Counted from the first letter of the stretch, positions 37,770 through 50,729 are shown. The stretch is DNA of 64,000 nt from Sindora glabra (GCA_020226215.1 CM035230.1:4301501-4365500); one strand, 5' to 3'. The notes: generated by a model from the letters alone, not told the origin. Translations and numbers: made by a program.

Positions 37770-40700
37770 AATGGACTAAGATAAACCTTCCTTTTTTTTT
37801 AAGCCTTTATTGTAGAAAACTACACAATAACCACCATAAAATGAAACATTATTATTAAATCAACATTAATAATAAACCAAATTACAAGGCTATAATACAA
37901 AAAGATTACTAGTTGCTCATATTCACACTAAATATGTAAGTATCACATAGTTTGACATGTTATTAAGAATCAAACATAAAGAAAATAAATTAGTTGAGTA
38001 AAACTCACTATTGTGTTGAATGCACAAACATTAAGCATGTCATATTGTAATAGCTAATGCATAATAATAAATAACTCAACCTAAAAATTGACTCTATTTG
38101 CTTAGTTCATAAGTAAAGGAAAACCTAAAATGAAAAAATATGAGAAGGAAAAGAAAAAAAGATTGGATTCTAAAAATAGTTAATAAATTTAAATAAACAC
38201 TTTAGTGATAAAGTAGTTTTTGGTCTGCACTTTTCTTTTTTCTTTTTCCTTTTTCCTCTTTTTTGTGTCCATTCATTTTGGAGCTTTTATCTTTCATATA
38301 GACCATATGGCAAATGTTAAAATGCCACAAATGAATGAACTTTACAACATTGGAGATTAATATCAAAGTGTATGTCAATCTAATAAAGAAAGTAAAACTA
38401 TATGTCAATATAATAAACAAAGCAAAACTATGTTACCATAAAATGAATAAACCCTATGATAATTTTTTATTTTTATTAACAATCAAATCATTTTTAGCAC
38501 ATCTTAAAAATTTACAAGAAAATATAATTTTTGAAAGTTTGAATTTATGGCAAGAATTTAGTTACTTTATATGTGATCAAATAAACCTTGTATATATGTT
38601 GTTGTATATGGCAGATTCATTCATTAATGCTTCCAAGTTCCAAGAAAACATCATTGAAAGTTGAAACCTCCTAAACTACAGTATTCACCCCTTTCTAAGA
38701 AAACACTACAATATTATGTCTAATTTCTTTGGAGCTAACTCAAATTTCCTATTTACGACCTAGAATCAAAATGTGAGTCATTTAAAACCATATAATAAGA
38801 AGTAAATTGAACTAACTCGATGGCTAAAATAAAAATTAGTAGCAAATAGTAAAAGGAACTTAAAGGAAAAAGATTTAACTAGTTATACTCTTAATTGCTT
38901 CTATATTAGCGATGAGTTCAAGAAAAGAAAAAAGAAAAAAATAAAAAAAGAAGTAAAATAAATGAAAATAAAAAATATGGTATGTTAAAAGAATATCCAA
39001 TTTGTGTTCTATATATAATTGCAAGTTTGCAGTAGATATTAATTCTAAGTAAAATATTATAGCAGTTGAAAACATGTGATGACATGAAATAAGACCATGT
39101 TACAGTTCTTTAAGTCATGTTTTAAATCAGTTACCTTACAAATTGCAAGATTCAAACAACATTAACATGCTAAAGACCTCATCTATCAACTCAAACATAT
39201 GTTATTTCCTATTTCTTATTGACATTAGAGGACCATACAATAATTGTAAAAGCTATCCCCCAAAATCCTAGAATGGCTATCCTTTTCAAAGGCAAGAATC
39301 CTATATTGCCTAATGTTATGGGCCTATGGCACCTATAGCACATACTAAACATACCTAAAAATTTAATCTATCTTATGAAATTGAATCATATTCATAAAAA
39401 GAATAGATAAAGATGAAAGTATATACATTAAGGATTTTCAACATAAATATTTTATTTATATGCTGAGGTTTTAGAAAATAATACATAACAGGGTACCCTT
39501 TAAGACTTTTTAAAGGTCAAGTTAGCATTACTAGATTGGTGGTGTTGTTACTAACTAAATCCTTCCATTGTTGAGTTACTATCTTAATCTATGTGAAAAG
39601 TTAACTCCAATCTTACTTGTAATACAATTAAAAAGAAATTTTAAAATTCATGTTCTTAGTCTACTAATAGTAATTTATAACTAATAAGACATAGAAGTGC
39701 AACTAAGCAAATCTTATTAGAAAATGCTTTGCCATAAAAGTTAAGATTGCTTGCAAATAATGCCTTATTGCTAGTAGATGAGAAATATGGCAAAGGAACT
39801 AGAATTGGAATACTGAAGCCAACTTGAATCCAATGTAAGAGATATCATTATATGGCACTTGACAATAGCTAGATACTAATGCATATGCATATACTAGTTG
39901 AAATCAATCAATACCATAAGGGAACTATTGAATAGAAACACCAATTCTAGACAAATATTTATCTTAGTATGGGTAGAATTCTATCATTTGTGTATATATC
40001 TTAAAGTTTTTAGCTTTGATTATTATTTTTAGCTAGAATTGAACTTGTAATTAAATGACTACTAATGTTTTATAGTCAATGAAATGAAAGAAGTTAAAGT
40101 CAATTAAGATTGATTGTAGCTAACATGTATGATAAAATAGAAAATGAAACATAAGTGACATAATTGTAAAAATAAAAAAAATGATTTAGTTATGCTATAA
40201 ACCTAACCACAAATAAGAGTAGACATACATAAGTGAGATTATAGTAAAGCCTTCTATTTACTGTTTGAAGCCAATATTGATTGAAATTATGCGTGAACTA
40301 GAAAATTGAACACTATTATATTAAGGACTACAATAAGCATTGCAGTTACTACATGGGTTTATTGGTGCTGCTCTAGTTATCTTACATGAAATGTTGTTGT
40401 GTTATAAATGTTCAAGTATCTAACTAGTTTTTTTAATAATCCAGTTCAACATAAAGATCTCCTAGATGATGCTTACTCTAATTTGGCTAATATACTTAAA
40501 TCCAAAGGAGATGTATGTGCAATAGTTCACTACCTTGAACATTCAACATGTGATAACTTGGTAGTTCACCTATCCCAAAATAAGATTTCTTATGTTGGTA
40601 ATTGATAATTATTTTTCTCTTATGCTTATCAATGGCTTCATGACTTATGATGTTTAGTTTTTTTAGTTTTGCCTATGAAGACTAATAAAGTTTAAAATAG

Positions 40701-42030
40701 TGGCAATTTTAGTTTACTTATAGGCCAAACTTCATAAAAGGATTGTGAAATAGAAAGTTTTAGATAGAATTTAGGTGCAATAAAGCTTTCTATGTACCAT
40801 TTCAACCAAATATTAATTGAAATTATGCATGACTAAGCATTTGTCCTTAGATTAGTTTTTCTAATTCATGTACCTATTCTTCAGTATAAGTAGTAAAGAA
40901 AAAAAAGTGTCTTGGAGTTTTAATCAAAAAGAAAGAGGAGGAGAAATCATAATAGATTAAAAAGCATAAATATATTACCTAAAAATATGGCTACTATCAA
41001 TTAAAATTGCAACTTCATCAAACAACTGTAATATAGGTAATTTAAAGTTAAAAAACATCTAAATTCAAATAAATTTTATTTCAATAATTTAAATTTAAAT
41101 AAATCCAAAATAAAATAGTAGTATTATTCAATATATAATGAATTAATGAAACCTAGGAAGTGAATATTTCTTACTTCTAATGTAATGTGTCTTGTTTAAG
41201 ATTCCTAATATCAAGATCTAGCATATACAATGAATATTTTGTACTTCATATGACTAAAGCATAAATGTTTTCATGTTCTTTCCTACATTAAATAAATGCA
41301 AGTGTATTTTTGGTAGTTACAAGGAATATTAATTCTCAGGATAAAAAATAATATCTAAGTTACTATGAATAAAAGGAATAGGTTAAGATTATAAAACTCA
41401 AAGGCAAAGTTGAAAAAGTAATATATGGATGAAATAAAAAGCATGCCACTCATGAATAGAAAAGCAATAGTAACAACAAGACATGGCTATAGGATAATTC
41501 CTTAAACAGCATGTTAGTTATAAATACAAAAAGAAAAAAAATACTACTTTTCAAGGACTCTAATTTGCTACAAGAAATTAGAGAAAAAAATTTAATAAAG
41601 AAAAGAGAGGGAAATTTACCTAAGAGGAACCTATTAAAGGTGATGGCTCTACTTTGGATAGCAAATAATTGCACAAGAGGCTATGAATTTCCACTATGCA
41701 ATTAGCATTCAGATAAATGATTAGAAACATCAACAAATCAAATTAATCAAAGAAAACTACATAAAAATGTGTACGAAGAGTTAGAAGTTATTACTTAATG
41801 GTTAATATCCTCCATTTGCTCTTCCTTTGGAAGAACAAGAGACTACCATGGAATTTTGATAGTTCTACTTGTGAGTGGCAAGTGGCTACTATGATACGAT
41901 TATAGTTATGAAGTGAGAAGCTTTAGGTAGAGGCACAACCACATAGAGCTCTATTAGGGTTTTTTAAGGGAAAGGAGAGGACTGAAGGACAAATAAGGCT
42001 ACGATAGGGTTTTCCTTGTAATTAATAGAT
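37770..42030. other. Mostly unrecognised; possibly the leader of the hAT element
   Basis: No supportable gene. It lies between the hAT N-terminus and a minus-strand TATA box at 42031, so it could be the intron-containing 5' leader of that transposon, or later insertions. Frames such as 38202-38420, 38335-38664, 38875-39075 and 41450-41705 are low-complexity and match nothing. Confidence 0.35.
40408..40605 (+). pseudogene. Possible TPR-protein fragment
   Basis: A 65-codon frame contains DDAYSNLANILKSKGDVCAI followed by VHYLEH, spaced like one tetratricopeptide repeat (A-YSNL...L-KGD...AI-HY). Plant TPR proteins such as O-GlcNAc transferases use near-identical wording. Only one repeat is visible and the flanks do not continue it, so chance or a captured fragment are both possible. 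Confidence 0.25.
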
Positions 42031-42042
42031 TTTATATTTATA
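42031..42042 (-). promoter_or_regulatory. Minus-strand TATA box with downstream leader, perhaps of the hAT element
   Basis: The minus strand reads GGCTATAAATATAAA here. It is followed (leftwards) by a less AT-rich, pyrimidine-rich leader with AAACCCTAATAGAGCTC at about 41970-41945. This resembles a plant Pol II promoter pointing at the transposase, 4.3 kb away. Confidence 0.4.
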
Positions 42043-42326
42043 GCCAAATGATGTCATATTTGCCATATTAAAATGACATCATATTAACTTAATAAGAGTT
42101 TAAAAAGTTAGTTTAATGGTATTGGGTAGGTATGGGTCAAAGTGGGCTTAAAAACTAAAACATGTGCTTGCCTTTACTAACTTAATTTTTTTCTTTTTTC
42201 TTTTTTCTTTTTGTCTAGATTTGCCTTCGTAGCTTGACCCAAATCGCTCCAAATGGAAAAAAAATAGTCCATTTCAAGTGCGTTAGCTAGGCATTATGAT
42301 TTTGGACACCTTTAAAATATAATGTA

Positions 42327-43573
42327 ATGGATGATACTTTGTCTTGTAAGTATACTCTTATCTCTACTTTGCATGTTGAATTATTAGGTTTTAAACATAG
42401 TAAGGATACTTTGCATATAAAATTATTAGATTTTGAGTATATTAAGATTTTGTATTTGAATAATTATAGCTTTGCTACCACTTCACATAACTTTGCTATC
42501 CCTCTAAATGTTTATTATCCTTCGCATGTTGATGTTTATAGTGAAATGATCTTGGGAAGCATTTTTAGTTATGATAATTTTTTGTTAAGAGAAATAACTT
42601 GTGTGTGCCTACAATTTCTTTAGGGGGATTGGTTGTTAAAGAAGCCCATGATTGTAATTTGATGAAATATTTTAGTGGTAAGAAAACTCTACATGATATG
42701 ATTAATGAGCTATATAATCCTTATGTGTCATGGTTTGAAAAGAGTATATCATCCAACTTGCTTAAGAAAAAGTGATATATAAAAAATTGTTTTCAAATAA
42801 ATCATAGTTTATATGATTGGTTGATTTTGCTACTTAGTTTATCTAATGCACCAAGTATTTTTGTGAGCTTAATGAATCATATTTTGTATGTTTTCAAGAA
42901 TAAATTTCTTATTGTTTGCTTTCATTGTTTCAATGAGAATAAAAGGTGAATTTTGTTGCTATTTGAGAATTTAATGAATTAAAAACAATTACCACATCTT
43001 TATGATATTCTTTTGAATATTAAAAGCTTGAACGAACATGTTGAGTTCTTAAAAGTTTTAAGAAATGAACACTTGATTACTAATTTTGTGAAATGCTCAT
43101 TTTACAGGGGGAAAATTATATTTTTAAGTCATATTGTGAGTAGTATAGGCATAAAGTTGGATGAACAAAAGGATAAGACAATTAAAAAATGACCTCCACC
43201 TAAATCTTTTAGTGAGATTATAAGCTTTCATGGTTTAGCTAATTTTTGTAAAAAAAAAATAGAGAGAAATTATTATACTTTAGCCATACCATTGATTTTA
43301 ATTATTTTTCCTGATTTTTCTAATTTTGTATTTAATATGGGTGGTTATTTTATCCATGCTATGGTGGAAAAGAAGATTCTTAATTCCAAGGAAATCCATG
43401 CTACATCTTAGTGGAAATGGTTTATTCTAAGTTCTTGAAGAAAAAATGATTATAATTCAAATTTGATTCCTCATTATTTAATGTGAATGTTTCTTTTGAT
43501 AATTCTAATTTGACTCTTTTTAACATAGTTTTCTAAGATTTGATGACAAATCCTTTTTTTTAAAAAAAGAAAA
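42327..43573 (+). pseudogene. Gypsy copy A: integrase N-terminal segment followed by RT segment and integrase C-terminus
   Basis: A decayed Ty3/gypsy pol with domains out of normal order. 42327-42720: DTLSCKYTLISTLHVELLGF, FSYDNFLLREIT and, after one frame break, VKEAHDCNLMKYFSGKKTLH, the RNase H end and integrase zinc-binding region. About 42803-43010: HSLYDWLILLLSLSNAPSIF and VSLMNHIL, a reverse transcriptase segment in which the YFDD site is lost. About 43020-43330: LNEHVEFLKVLRNEHLI, KCSF, GIKLDEQKDKTIKK, KSFSEIISFHGLANF, the RT end. At 43330-43360 it jumps to the integrase C-terminal region, ending at DLMTNPFF before the polypurine tract. In intact gypsy elements RT precedes IN. The 5' part is missing. 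Confidence 0.8.
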
Positions 43574-44206
43574 TGATATGATCCTTAAGGAAACAATCAT
43601 AAAGAGTTATCTAAGAGAATCAATGATGTGCTTCAAGGGTTAATTCAAGAGACTGGATACATAAAGAGGAAAGGCAGGAGGTGTATATTTCAACTATTAT
43701 AGTTATTTTTGGCTACTTTGTTCATTTTGGACCTTAATTGTGTTTTGTGTTATATCTAAGTTATTTTAGGCCTTTTATGTGCTAATAACCTTTTAGCCCA
43801 TTGTTTTACCATCTTTACTTTAAACATTTACTACGTTATTTTAGGTTAATTAGTGGGCTAATTAATATGTTAGTGTTTAGCCATTTAAGTTTAAGTAAGC
43901 CCCATTATTATATGTTGACTTGTTAACCTTTTAACCTATATAAAGAGGGTTGTTCCTTCTAGAATTAATATTTAGATCATTTGTGATATAGAATTGACTA
44001 CTACCTTTTTTTAAAAAGTGTGACTCTCTTTTGAATTCTTGAATAAACTTATAACTTATTAAAGGAATTTAACCTTTATAGTATTAATCTTCACTAATCA
44101 AAGGACGTGATTCTTTTGACATTACATGTTATCCCTTTTCTTTCCTCAGTACTTGAAATATACGATATCTTTTTTACATAATTAAAGTACATTTTTTCTC
44201 ACATCT
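43574..44206 (+). repeat. 3' LTR of gypsy copy A
   Basis: It starts TGATATGATCCTTAAGG after an A-rich polypurine tract. It aligns with LTRs B and C through AAAGGACGTGATTCTT and CCTCAGTA. CCTATATAAAGAGGG near 43936-43950 is a likely TATA box. The right end (CACATCT, where B and C end CACATCA) is placed by that alignment and is approximate. Confidence 0.65.
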
Positions 44207-45272
44207 CTTCACTTATCTCTTAATATAATTTTTGGTATCTTTACTAGTATATTTCCTTGAGACTTGTATTCATGCATATATCTTTTTGTATCTTGAATTT
44301 CTATGTTTTATTTAGCATTCTTCTTCTACGATTCCTTATTTTTTTACACTAAATGATCAAGATTACATTTTTTACTTTTTAGTTAACTATTAGTCAAAGT
44401 CCATACACCACAAAAATTCATATTTTATTTTTTACATGTATGTTTTTCCAAGGGTTATACAAACACCGTAGTGATTCCTTTACACATAAACATACATTCA
44501 AGGAACAAGATTCATATTTTTCTTCATTCTGTTTTCTTATAAGGTCAAAACATACATCATTTTACTTATTATAATTTTTCCTTCCTTTTTTCATAGAAAG
44601 GAGTCAAAATCACAAGCACAAGCGACGCATGCATCACTATTATATATAATCAAGAGAAAATAACTCACAATATTTCATCAATATAAACATCATTCTTTCT
44701 ATATTATCTAAAGGAACCCATGACACATATGTGGTCCTTAAGACCATTTTTCTCCCTTAAATTATTATTCATCATTTTTGGTATATTTAATCATAATGTT
44801 CAATTATCCATTCACAATTCATAACAATCAAGGAATACATTTGCTAAAGGAAATTCACTAAGATTTTCATCAATGAACAATACTAATTTTTTCACTCATG
44901 CATGTAAGCAATCCTTAATAAAAATCCATTATTGTTAAATTTTTCTAGGGTACTCAAACCACCTCTTGTATTACAACAGTTTGATTTATCATTTACCTCT
45001 ATATGAGCATGCAAATAGATCTATAAGATTTTTAGTGCATTTTTGCTTATTCAAATGGAGTTATCCATCCTATTATATCTATATCAAATTATAGTATATT
45101 TATTAAAAGATATCAAGGTGAACATGCAAGGAGAGTACTCACCTTGAAATAGAAGTGTTTAATCAAAATACTCATTTAGGAACTTCTACTTGCTTGAGAA
45201 TTTGATCTACTAGTACTAGATGAGATAGACTTCCTAAATGGAAGCATGCCAAAACCTTTTTGTTTCTTTTAT
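44207..45272. other. Spacer between inverted gypsy LTRs, no gene recognised
   Basis: About 1.07 kb of AT-rich sequence between the tail-to-tail LTRs A and B. No ORF, no repeat that I can define. Confidence 0.6.
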
Positions 45273-45960
45273 TGATGTGAATTAAACTATTGGATTGTCT
45301 CAAAATTTAACAAAGCAAATGAAAAAAAATGATAGTCATGCCACACTTTACAAAAGAAAGAATGGGAGTGATAAATGATAAAGAACATACCATAAAGAAT
45401 GAAATCCTCCAATAAGTATAGAAGAATTACATTATAAAAGATGAATCATTTAATAAGGGAAGATTGACACCATAAAGGCTAAAACCTAATAAGTTATTAG
45501 TTCATTCAAGAACTCAAGAGAAAATCACACTTTTACAAGGAAGGCAACAACAAATTCTATATCACAAAATGATCTTAATTTCAAATTCTATAAGGAATAA
45601 CCTTCCTCATATAAGCTAAAAAGTTAACAAGTCATCTTAGACTAATTGAACTTACTTGAACACAAATGGCCTTCAAACTTCTAATTAACCATTATCAAAT
45701 GAATAATAGTAATATGGTAAATAGCTTTAGGTAAAGGGTAAGAATAATAGGCCAAATTTATTAACACATAAAAGCCTAATATATCTTAAAAGATAATAAA
45801 ACATATTAAATGCAAAATAAGGCTCTAAATAGCCAAAATAGCATTAACTAATATAAATTATTCCTAAAGTAACATTCATAAATTCCAAATTTTCTCCTTG
45901 AATCATATCCTAGATCCTTTTAGATTGCTTTTTATGATTACCTCCCCTAAGATCACATCA
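45273..45960 (-). repeat. 3' LTR of gypsy copy B
   Basis: On the minus strand it runs from TGATGTGATCTTAGGGG (45960) to TTCACATCA (45273), 688 bp. It shares internal phrases with LTR C (AAGTGTGGCATGA, ATAACTTATTA) and with LTR A (GATATAGAATT). Same family, opposite strand to A. Confidence 0.75.
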
Positions 45961-46400
45961 TATCCCTTCCCTTCGAAAAGATTTGCCCTTACATCTTTGA
46001 AACCTATGTCTAAAGGAGTAAGATTAGAAACATTAAAGGAATAATTCATATTAAACTTACTAAGAGAAATCAAATTAGAAGCATAGTCATTATCTCTTCA
46101 AGAACTAAGAATGAACCATCTCCACATAAGTACAACTTAGTTTCCCTTGGATTTGGGAGTCTTCCTTTCCACTTATGCTATCAAAGCCAACCACCCGAGT
46201 TAAATACAAAATTAACAACATTAGGGAAAGTAATTAAAATCAATGGCATGGTTACAATAATATAACTTCTCATAAATTTTCTATAAAAGTTAGCGAAACC
46301 ATTAAAGCACCTAATCTCACTAAAGGATTTAAGTAGAGGCCATGATTTAATAATCTTATACTTTTGTTCATCCACCTTTATCTAAAGTAACTTCCTACAC
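45961..46400 (-). pseudogene. Gypsy copy B: RT end joined to integrase C-terminus
   Basis: The frame at 46375-46181 reads MDEQKYKIIKSWPLLKSFSE and IRCFNGFANFYRKFMRSY, the RT-RNase H connection of gypsy pol. After VNFVFNSGG it passes directly to HKWKGRLPNPRETKLYLCGD and GSFLVLEE, the integrase C-terminal region, then the pre-LTR tail with a GANP-like RANLFEGK ending (near 45985). The whole RNase H and most of integrase are missing at this join, as in copies A and C. Upstream of 46400 the homology stops. Confidence 0.78.
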
Positions 46401-48170
46401 TGGTCATTACTTTAAAAGGGTCCATAATGATGATGTAGTATGCTAAAATGTTTAAAAGTTGCTTAAGCAAGAGTGTTTTATGTTCTTGCAATCGATAAAC
46501 AGAAAAATAGTGTAATGTATAGGTTTTTAAACACTCCAATATGCTATTGTTGACTAAGGCTAGTTTGAAACTAATCCTTGTGTAACTATTTTATATGGAA
46601 TTAGAAAAAAATATAAATTATGATAATGGAGTTCTTATTTTTTTTATGAATGAAGAATTTTCCATTCGTAAAAGGAAAAAAAGGTTATATCATAATAAAT
46701 GTTTTTTGGACTATTGTACATAGTTAACTTAATAAAGAAGCCATACTCCATAAATGTTGAAAGGTTCCAATTTGTTAGATTATTATAATAATATTTGGAC
46801 TATAGGATGAAAATTAAAGGAGATCAATTTGTCTTATAAGCACCTATATTTTTTATGGAAAGCAAAAATTGAAGTCTGAGTCTTTAGGTGGAAAGCTAGA
46901 AAGAACATTAATGCTATGTTTGGAAAGGAAAGAATGGAAGGAAATGGAATGGAAAAAGGTTATGTCAAAACTTTATCCTTATTTAAAAGTTTTGATTAAG
47001 CAAGGAAAATATTGGATGTTTATAAGAACCTCCAAAATCCTTCTTTACTTACTATTTTGTATTCCTTTAGTATAAGAGATTCTGCAAGGTATTTTAAATA
47101 TTGAAATAGAAGGAAAGATAAAATTTCTCTCTTAACTATCCATTCTCCTAGGAATGGCAAGGTAGTAGCGTAGAAGCAAATCAACCTTCCCTTGTCTCAT
47201 ACTCTATTATCAAGGATAAAATATTGACTTCCTCCATGGCTTATTATTAGAGATAAAATTTACCTTATCCATATGCCTTATCTAGAATAGAGCTCCATAG
47301 GGACTTTCAATAAATGATAATATTAAAAAATTAAGAAAAATATACAAATATTGAAATTAAATGTTATAAATTCACACATAATCTTAAAATAAATAAACTC
47401 TAAATTCACATACAACTAAGTTGCATTTATAAAATTATCATTAAATTCTAATAAAAATTTAAATTCAATGAAAGAAAATTATAACAATAACAACAATAAT
47501 AATAATAGAGTTCATTCTTTTTTTTTAAATATGATTTTTTTCAAATGTAATTTATCCATATAATATCAAATTTTCCTCTTAAGTAATGTCTATAAATTTT
47601 AAAATTTTAAGATACATAATTTAATTAATTTATTTATTTTTAAATTTATTTTTCTATTCTAGTAATTACTAAAAATGAAGTGAATGTTTGAATATTAAAT
47701 TTATAAATTTATTACTCCATTTATGCTGAGGAAAAAATGGACATTTGAATTTTCATTGAATAATATTATCATAATTTTATATTAATGAAAGTGCTACCAA
47801 AATTTTACTTAAGTATTTAGAAATTTTAGAATGAAATGTTTAAAAAATATATATTCTAGTTTTAGAAAAAGATTTTATTCATAAACTTATAAAACATTTA
47901 TTTTTATAAATTTAAAATTTGTGAAACCAATATAGAATTATTAGAAAGGAATGAGAAAACAAAAATGTTGAAATAAAGAATAAATGAATAAGATTTATTA
48001 AGGATAGGATTTGTACGAAGAATAAATGGTGGAGATCAATAGTTTACTTTAGTTTTTACACATTTAACCATATGCTAATATTGCCTATTTATGAGATTTG
48101 AAATAGACGCTTGGAATTTGAGGGTTGTGGACTTATGGCACACCTTAATGCATAGAATCCTAGCATATAG
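46401..48170. other. No gene recognised
   Basis: AT-rich. The purine-rich stretch at 46910-46960 (GGAAAGGAAAGAATGGAAGG) resembles one end of a plant MITE, but no matching inverted end was found. The frame 46869-47075 is a by-product of that purine run. Confidence 0.5.
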
Positions 48171-48179
48171 CTTATCTTT

Positions 48180-48310
48180 TTCCTTCTCCCTCTCTCTCCT
48201 TAGTTTTCCCATTTCCCCTTCTATTATCTTTCTATCTCTTGACGCACATTCTCTCCACTAACCACGATCTCTTTTAGCCTTTTTTAGTTGCCTCTAACCA
48301 AGGTATAATT
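48180..48310 (+). other. Pyrimidine-rich leader-like segment, possibly a plus-strand LTR relic
   Basis: CTCCCTCTCTCTCC is followed by a less AT-rich stretch ending CCAAGGTATAAT, which looks like a leader exon with a splice donor. Such leaders are common in chromovirus LTRs. No LTR ends could be assigned around it. Confidence 0.3.
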
Positions 48311-48805
48311 TTTCCTCCCTTTTTCTACTATTTTCTTTTATGTTTTAGTATTTCATTGTGCTCTAGTAATCACTAAGCTAAGGGAAGCTTCCTTGGAATA
48401 AGGGAAACTAATCTAATGAATAACACTTGAATATTTTCATGTTTGATGCTTGAACTAAGAACCTTAGCTTTAAAGCTAGTCTCTAACTTTTTGGAAATAA
48501 TCTTTTAAAAATAAAGAAGTCTACTATTTAAATTGTTAAAATGGATTGTGTAGTACTTATATGGAAGGTTGTAGGAAAAGAAATGGCTAGATTGAAATTG
48601 ATTTCAATTTGTTCTTGTAGATTGATATGTAACTAGCAAAAGTTAACAATAAGATATGCTTTGGAAATTAATAGCGAAAATGGCATGCTGAGGTAATTAT
48701 ACATTTTACTTAACTCTAGTATTTGGAATCCTATATCTTTATATACCTAGTTACCTAACCATTATGCATGTATATGCAATTGTTTATAAATTTTGATATG
48801 CTTGT

Positions 48806-48875
48806 GAATAAGACATTTTAGATATAATAGTTTATTGATGTTAAATTCTCTACAATGGTTGATTAGCATATCTTG

Positions 48876-48915
<40 letters not shown>

Positions 48916-49261
48916 AGATATATATGATAGCATAAATTCTCTACAATATGTATATGAATTGTTATTAAATTTGCTCTTAAAGCCAAGTAATGGAGGCATG
49001 ATAGTGTTATTGCATACTTTGTGCTATATATATAGTAAGTGTTTGTATATATACACATATGTAAAGTGTATTGAATAAGATATTTTAGATATAAAAGTCT
49101 ATTGGTGTTAAATTTTCTATAAGGTTGATTAGCATATCTTGTATATATATTAGAAATATGTATATGAATTGTTATTAAGTGTGCTCTTGAGGCATGTAAG
49201 GGAGGAATGATAGTGTTGTTGCATACTCTATCCTATATACATATAGTAAGTGTTTGTGTCT

Positions 49262-49265
<4 letters not shown>
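48806..49265. repeat. Diverged tandem duplication, unit about 267 bp, with TA microsatellites
   Basis: GAATAAGA-ATTTTAGATATAA, GATTAGCATATCTTGTAT and GTAAGTGTTTGT each occur twice, shifted by about 267 bp (starts 48806 and 49073). TA tracts at 48880-48914 (in copy 1) and 49270-49332 (after copy 2) differ in length. The false open frame 48762-49058 (minus) comes from the first tract. Confidence 0.75.

Positions 49266-49269
<4 letters not shown>

Positions 49270-49332
<63 letters not shown>
49270..49332. repeat. (TA)n microsatellite, about 31 units
   Basis: Uninterrupted TA repeat directly after the 267-bp duplication. Confidence 0.93.
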
Positions 49333-49336
<4 letters not shown>

Positions 49337-49899
49337 GTATACTTACTTAAATTTATTATTCTTAAATTTCATAATTCCATGTAAATATATGTGTTAATAA
49401 ATATAAATAACACATATACATAATCATATATTTATACTCTTACATGGTTTGGGGATATGAAATTTTGTTATATTGCTTTAATATTGCCTTGTTAATATGA
49501 TAGTTTAAATAGCTTATTATGTACATTGGAAATATTAAAATAAACTATAAATGGTTATTGAATAGCTCTTGACATCATGCGACAAAGGCATGACATTAAT
49601 AATATTTAACTTGTGGAATGAATATATATATGCTTTGTTAGTGTAGTTTGAATTGTTTTTGTTAAATGGATATCTATGATTAAGTAATGAAGGCATGGTA
49701 ATGCTATTACTATTATTAGTTCATTAAGAATGAATTATCGCAATGAATTTGTTCTCATGATATTAAAATTGATTATGTAATGGCTAAAGTACAATGAATT
49801 GTGGCATGGATATGAATGATGAGATAAGGCAAATAATATGATGATGTGATTATATGTATTAGATTTGTGTGCTAGGTCTGAGGGATAAGGTTAGTTGAA

Positions 49900-50729
49900 A
49901 AGAGATAAAGCTAGCTAAGGAGTGATAAGAAGGTTTATCTACTTTTCATATCTTTTAATTTGTGTGTTGTCATTGTGAATTAGATCTACTTATGTGATTA
50001 TATAAATGATTTCATGTACTATATTATGGAGGTATTAAGGCTATTAAAATTGATAATATGAATTTGATTTGGAAGTTTCACTACATTATGTTTTATATAT
50101 GTATAACCAAAGTGTTTTACTTAGAATTATTAGGTTATTAGGTTAGTATTCCATTTCCCTCTTTTTAGATGCACATTATATTATAACCTTAATCATATGG
50201 AAATTAAATAATTATAAGAATAGGGCTTCATTTCCTTTTTTTAAAAAACTAAATCACCCTCCAATTTTATCAAGCCCAAGAAAAGTGTAAAGGAAATCCA
50301 AAAAAGGAGATGATCTTACCTTGATCGAGTAAAGATTGTAGGCTAGATTCACAATTTTCTTCCTTAACTTAGAGTTTGGAAGAGGACAAGTTAAAGGAGT
50401 TAAGAGAAATGGAAAGGCTTATAAAGGTAGTTAGGAAATTTTTGGGAAAAATAAGAGATGGTGGCTTCTTTTTTGGCCTAAAATATGGAATAGTGACAGG
50501 GGTATATTTGAAAATATTTTTTAAATCTCCTCTATACTTATATATTCATTAATAATAACTCTAAATCTTAACCCTTCTCATTTTATTTTCTTTCCCTCAC
50601 TTATTTCTTTTAAAATCTTCCTCCCTAAACATACTAGAATATTAAATTCTATTTTACTTAATATTTTAACCTAATTTATTCCTTATATAGAAATAAAAGA
50701 AATTTCCAATTTTTATGAATGATGTAACA
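49900..50729 (-). repeat. 3' LTR (start) of the chromovirus; far end not located
   Basis: The minus strand begins TGTTACATCATTC at 50729, directly after the polypurine-like AAGAGGAAAATAT. A leader with a donor-like ATCAAGGTAAGATC lies near 50330-50312. The LTR must extend further left than shown, but I could not find its other end, so the left coordinate is only a guess. Confidence 0.5.

Noticed and set aside
46905..46965. Purine-rich MITE-like end
   Set aside because: No matching inverted end was found within 500 bp.
48762..49058. Minus-strand frame of 98 codons
   Set aside because: It spans a (TA)n tract and a tandem duplication; no protein resemblance.
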